DNA of 11,184 nt from Phoronis pallida (lineage: Eukaryota; Phoronida; Phoronidae), in the NCBI GenBank assembly GCA_028565715.1, contig JAOXYC010214795.1, positions 1 to 11,184 on the forward strand. The letters are read 5' to 3'. A program made the translations under genes and the position numbers. Under the pieces are notes generated by a model, which was not told where the DNA came from, did not search any database, and saw only the letters and a list, made by a program, of their open reading frames with translations. This document shows, one piece after another, positions 8,098 through 11,184 of the stretch. The number at the start of each line of letters is the position of its first letter. Within the stretch, counting starts at the first letter, position 1.

Positions 8098-8323
8098 AAA
8101 ATAAAATTAAATGGTGGTATTTTGAAACAAGTAATAGACAATTTTGTATGGTGAATGGAATCAGATTTACTGAATGTATGGTTGGAGGGTTTGATAACTA
8201 ACATAATCCCCCTTCCAATATTTTTTTGCTGGAGCTTTCCCTATGTAGTACAATTTGGTCCCTGTATTTTATACACTCAACAAGAAGTAAATACGTTCAT
8301 CAATAAGACTTTGGAACTGCAGT

Positions 8324-8472
8324 CTAAGAGACAGGAAGGCTAACATTCATGCCTTGACATACTTTCTCTATACATTTCAGTAAATGCTGCATATCCGTCT
8401 TTGTAAGCTGTCCAATGTTTCCTATCCTGAAGCAATCAGCATCCAATACTTTGCCTGGGTAGATTACCTGAT
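8324..8472 (-). CDS. AEP transaminase last exon E
   Basis: Minus-strand exon after TTCATTTATAG. It reads (D)[20 protein letters not shown], then [20 protein letters not shown] and ends MNVSLPVS with TAG at 8326-8324. The FRIGNIG arginine is expected to bind the substrate carboxylate. Confidence 0.94.
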
Positions 8473-10721
8473 CTATAAATGAATTGGAGAGATATGAGAA
8501 AAATTAGTTGGGGGAAGAGTTTGAGATAAAAAAAACTTTCTTCTATATTTAAACAGCACAATGTGATAGTTGTTCTCAAACTGTTGCTTTTGTGCAGACT
8601 ATCTTTACAAGAAGTGATCCTTGCCGATTCATATGCATTACAATATTTTTCTTTCAATGAGAATTGTCATTATCAATTTGCAATTTAAAGATTAAATTTT
8701 CACACATACCTCATGCACATGTTGATGAAAACGAAATGTATGATTTTTGATAATTGATGTGATCATTGGAATACATAAGAGCAAAAGCTGTGATGCATTT
8801 CAAGGAACTAGTCAATGTTTAGTAAACCTACCTAAGTCACTGAGCCGAGAGTAGAACTCTTTGAAGTCAAAGTTAGGGTCATTAGGGAAGTGATAAGATG
8901 TGATGATGTAACCATGGTGACTGGAATCTAGGAACTCTTTGAAACCCATCTTATTCATACCCTCTCTCAACACTTGTCTATTGGCTTGATATCTACAAAC
9001 AAAGGTAACATTATGATGTTTAAATTTCTAATTAAAGATTTTCACCTGGAATTTTTTTGAAAAAGACAAGGCTTCATTATTACAAAAGTGCAGATATGTT
9101 AAGAAATACATGTTGTGTATCAATTTTGTGTAGACATTTGTCTGATTTTACAAAAGAAAGGGACAGAAACAAATTGAAAATAATTAAAGAAAAATCCTTT
9201 TTCAAAACATGCTCATTATGTAATGCCATAATTTTCTCTTCACTAAGCAATCGAAGAAAAATTGGGAACTGCTCTGGGAATAAAACCCAGGTCTCCTAAT
9301 GGCTCAGTAGAGCATCTGGCCGGCAATCAGGAGACCTGGGTTCAATTCCCAGATCAGTTCCGAATTTGTCTGTCTTTTCAATTAGAGGAAATTCAAATTT
9401 GTCTCAAACTTTGTTCGTTTCTAAGAAACTGAATTACACAAAATTGAAATTATTTTACCAACCTCTGAGATCTTCCTGGAACACCTCCCTCTTCTTCAAA
9501 CTCTAGCAATGCTTGTTTAAATGCTAACATTGTATGAGTTGGAGGAGTGAAACGGAACTGATTAGTCTTCTCTAGGTTATCATACTGGTCGTAGGCATCT
9601 AGACTCAGACTACGTGAATTACCTGTCAAATGACATTTGATTATAAAACAATACTTCATTATTTTTAACTTATTCTATACTTTTTTGAAGGAGTCATTCA
9701 CATGTTTACTATCATGTTTAAATTTGAAGAAAACATTTAATAATAAGAAAAAATATCCAATGACTTTTGAAAATTTAATCAAGATCCAAAGTTCAAGAAA
9801 GGTTGTGGAACTAACCCTTTTTTGTATATGCTCAGACTTTTGGGTAATCTGGAGTAAAACTAAAAATGTGTCTAGGTCAATCAAATATTAAACTCATTTG
9901 AATTGACAAACAAAAGACAGACAATTGTACATAATTTGGCACGCAATTTGAAGTTTCATACTGCAAAAAGCATTCAACTGAAATATATTGTACTATCAAT
10001 CATACCCACCTTTACAAGTTAATAAATGACTAGTCCTTGCTACCATATACGCAAACCCAGGAACACCCTGTATACACTTGTTAGCTGAGCTGACTACATA
10101 GTCAACACCACATGACATATCCAGGGGGATGGCACCAAAACTACTCATAGCATCCACAAAATACACTATATCTGAAATGATTATGAATAACAAATTTAAC
10201 ATTTTACTGCTATCAAACAAAAGTTGTTAGCAAGAAGTTGCAAGTTGACAATGGTCCATTAGGAAGCTGAGTGTCATGTTAGCATACATCATTTGTTTAC
10301 ATTTCCATCTTTCATCTGATCAGCTGTTCTAAACTGAAGAAGCTGTCACAAATGTACATAATATATCTAGGGAAGTATTTTCATGTTACAAAATTTATAT
10401 CTTAATGAGAAATCTTACAAACAATTGGTCATTTTTGGCTTTGTCAATTTCTATTCTTAAAAGTACAATCATCAAAATACCCTTATTGTGTTGTTTGACG
10501 ACTTTGCCGATCTCTTCCACAGGATTGACTACACCAGAGCTGGTCTCACAGTGTACAACAGCAACATGCGTGATGGCGGGGTCAGAGGTCAGTATCTTGG
10601 CAACTAGAGCTGGTGGGATCTTTTCATCCTCGCGAACACTCTCAATATGAACATCAATGCCTAGGACACGACATATCTGACCAAGTCTCTTTCCGTAGGA
10701 ACCACCTTCTAGAACCAAAAC
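8324..10721 (-). CDS. 2-aminoethylphosphonate-pyruvate transaminase (PhnW family), C-terminal 290 residues, 5 exons, 5' partial
   Basis: PLP enzyme of fold type I that converts 2-aminoethylphosphonate plus pyruvate to phosphonoacetaldehyde plus alanine, the first step of AEP breakdown. Minus-strand exons 10721-10481, 10171-10010, 9622-9463, 8992-8832 and 8472-8324 join in matching phases (0,1,1,2,1) to 873 nt: 290 codons plus TAG. All introns are GT-AG. Family motifs in order are [46 protein letters not shown] (Asp contacts the PLP ring nitrogen), [13 protein letters not shown] (Schiff-base Lys), [42 protein letters not shown] and FRIGNIGQL. These residues are all intact, so the enzyme should be active. 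Bacterial PhnW is about 367 residues, so some 80-100 N-terminal residues, with the SGT phosphate-binding region, lie beyond the right edge. The bacterial-type pathway gene has introns here and is a bona fide nuclear animal gene. Confidence 0.93.
8473..8831 (-). other. AEP transaminase intron D-E, no further feature seen
   Basis: GT-AG intron (minus strand) with no recognised repeat. Confidence 0.75.
8832..8992 (-). CDS. AEP transaminase exon D
   Basis: Minus-strand exon between TTTGTAG and TTAG|GTAGGT, entering in phase 2 and leaving in phase 1. It encodes [20 protein letters not shown], then [19 protein letters not shown] and [10 protein letters not shown]. This is the small C-terminal domain of the aminotransferase fold. 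Confidence 0.93.
9261..9365. repeat. Fold-back SINE pair (37-bp inverted arms)
   Basis: Arms 9261-9297 and 9329-9365 match in 33 of 37 positions in inverted orientation. Both carry the T-arm of the tRNA-derived SINE, CCCAGGTCTCCT on the left and AGGAGACCTGGG on the right. The left half is a minus-oriented SINE end and the right half belongs to the plus-oriented copy at 9299-9383. It lies in the 8993-9462 intron. Confidence 0.75.
9299..9383 (+). mobile_element. tRNA-derived SINE, plus-oriented copy
   Basis: It reads TGGCTCAGTAGAGCATCTGG, anticodon loop CCGGCAA, variable region AGAC, a consensus B box GGTTCAATTCC, then CAGTTCCG and the tail TCTGTCTTTTCAATT. It shares the body and tail of the 7959-8054 copy, with a slightly shortened D-arm. 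Confidence 0.75.
9463..9622 (-). CDS. AEP transaminase exon C
   Basis: Minus-strand exon between CATTTGACAG and CAGAG|GTTGGT, entering in phase 1 and leaving in phase 2. It encodes [19 protein letters not shown], then [17 protein letters not shown] and [19 protein letters not shown] and FRFTPPTH are diagnostic PhnW motifs. Confidence 0.95.
9623..10009 (-). other. AEP transaminase intron B-C, no further feature seen
   Basis: AT-rich GT-AG intron. The overlapping open frames on both strands have biased AT-rich composition and no family similarity. Confidence 0.75.
10010..10171 (-). CDS. AEP transaminase exon B (PLP-binding exon)
   Basis: Minus-strand exon between ATTATTTCAG and AAAG|GTGGGT, phase 1 to phase 1. 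It encodes [17 protein letters not shown], then [19 protein letters not shown] and [12 protein letters not shown]. It carries both the PLP-pyridine Asp of VDAMSSFG and the catalytic Lys of SANKC. Confidence 0.95.
10172..10480 (-). other. AEP transaminase intron A-B, no further feature seen
   Basis: AT-rich GT-AG intron on the minus strand. Apart from one CAGCTG at 10321-10326, nothing was recognised. Confidence 0.75.
10481..10721 (-). CDS. AEP transaminase exon A (first in window)
   Basis: Minus-strand exon after the acceptor GTTTTTTTAG, ending AAGG|GTATTT. It has 80 codons plus one base, phase 0 at entry. It begins [20 protein letters not shown] and carries [17 protein letters not shown] and [17 protein letters not shown]. 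The next codon, GAT (Asp), is completed across the intron. Confidence 0.93.
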
Positions 10722-11184
10722 CTAAAAAAACATACACGAAAAGGAGACTATATTATACCAAAAGGTTGTCCAAGCTAAAAAGTAAAACAAGATGACTCTT
10801 CCTAAAATTTAACATCCATTAATAGTACTACAGTACTTCCAAGTATCAAGACAAATCAAATAAAACCGGAAACATTCAGATTTTCAATGCATCCAGTTCT
10901 TCAAATAGTGGGGTGTATTGTTACCATATTTTTCAAAATTGAAGCCAATACAAACTATTTTCTCATTGTTTCTAGTTAGCTGGTTAGTGCATTATTGAGT
11001 TTTCAGAAATTCCTTTTGAACATTGTTATTTTTAGAAGTTGTTAATAAGATAATGCAATAATTTTAAAAACGTAAACATGGAATTGAGAGTACCAGCTGG
11101 TTAATAATTTTTAAACAGCTGTTCACATTCTACAGAATCTTTGGTAAACAGCTGAAACATTTGTGGTCATGCAATAGTGCTTCA
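10722..11184 (-). other. Partial upstream intron of the AEP transaminase gene
   Basis: The acceptor AG at 10723-10722 shows that an upstream exon exists, but no coding stretch resembling the PhnW N-terminus was found up to the edge. Three CAGCTG E-box motifs cluster at 11094-11099, 11116-11121 and 11149-11154. Confidence 0.6.

Larger units (their letters stand above)
6361..8323. other. Convergent intergenic spacer without a recognised gene
   Basis: About 2 kb of AT-rich sequence between the DRC7 poly(A) signal and the AEP transaminase stop. It must contain the transaminase 3' UTR. It holds a 14-bp direct repeat AGAATAAATCTTCA at 7000-7013 and 7034-7047, a stem-loop at 7662-7734 and a SINE at 7959-8054. 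No coding signal or convincing RNA gene was found elsewhere in it. Confidence 0.7.

Noticed and set aside
8155-8343. 62-codon plus-strand open frame over the transaminase stop region
   Set aside because: It partly overlaps the last exon in antisense and has no recognisable features. The minus-strand coding call is strongly supported.
9637-9891. Overlapping open frames of 69-84 codons on both strands
   Set aside because: They are AT-rich (Phe/Lys/Ile-heavy), sit in a transaminase intron and show no domain or conserved motif.
1-11184. A bacterial-type operon or a new multi-gene defence or metabolic system
   Set aside because: Both genes are spliced, convergent and functionally unrelated. No ribosome binding sites, CRISPR units or co-oriented gene clusters are present.

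Overview
The window is nuclear DNA from an animal, most likely an invertebrate. It is AT-rich. Its two protein genes are split into short exons with GT-AG introns, and the introns and spacer hold tRNA-derived SINEs and several small inverted-repeat elements. The plus-strand gene belongs to a motile-cilium family and the minus-strand gene to a phosphonate pathway. That pairing fits an aquatic invertebrate such as a mollusc or another lophotrochozoan, but the exact lineage is inference.

Plus strand, 1-6360: the 3' half of DRC7 (CCDC135, lobo, FAP50), a subunit of the nexin-dynein regulatory complex of cilia and flagella. Eleven exons were placed (176-292, 601-673, 1314-1442, 1958-2086, 2583-2809, 3106-3324, 3920-4030, 4368-4478, 4974-5174, 5471-5610, 5983-6067). 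They join in frame to 513 codons plus a TGA stop. The N-terminal part of the protein lies upstream of the window. A polyadenylation signal follows at 6335-6340.

Minus strand, 11184-8324: the 3' part of a 2-aminoethylphosphonate-pyruvate transaminase gene (PhnW family, a PLP enzyme). Five exons were placed (10721-10481, 10171-10010, 9622-9463, 8992-8832, 8472-8324). They join in frame to 290 codons plus a TAG stop. The PLP lysine, the PLP-pyridine aspartate and the C-terminal FRIGNIG arginine motif are all present. About the first quarter of the protein lies beyond the right edge.

The two genes converge tail to tail across a spacer of about 2 kb (6360-8323), which has no recognised gene. The spacer does hold a 73-nt stem-loop that pairs better on the minus strand and a tRNA-derived SINE. 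The genes have unrelated roles, ciliary structure versus phosphonate metabolism, and nothing suggests that they work together.

The repeat content is the liveliest part: three SINE copies sharing one tail, a fold-back SINE pair, a near-perfect 110-bp inverted repeat with TTAA flanks, a 268-bp element with 47-bp terminal repeats and TA flanks, two other inverted-repeat elements, and a cluster of TTTTTATTTTCG-type palindromic units. I found no operon, CRISPR array, provirus or toxin gene, and no convincing new multi-gene system.
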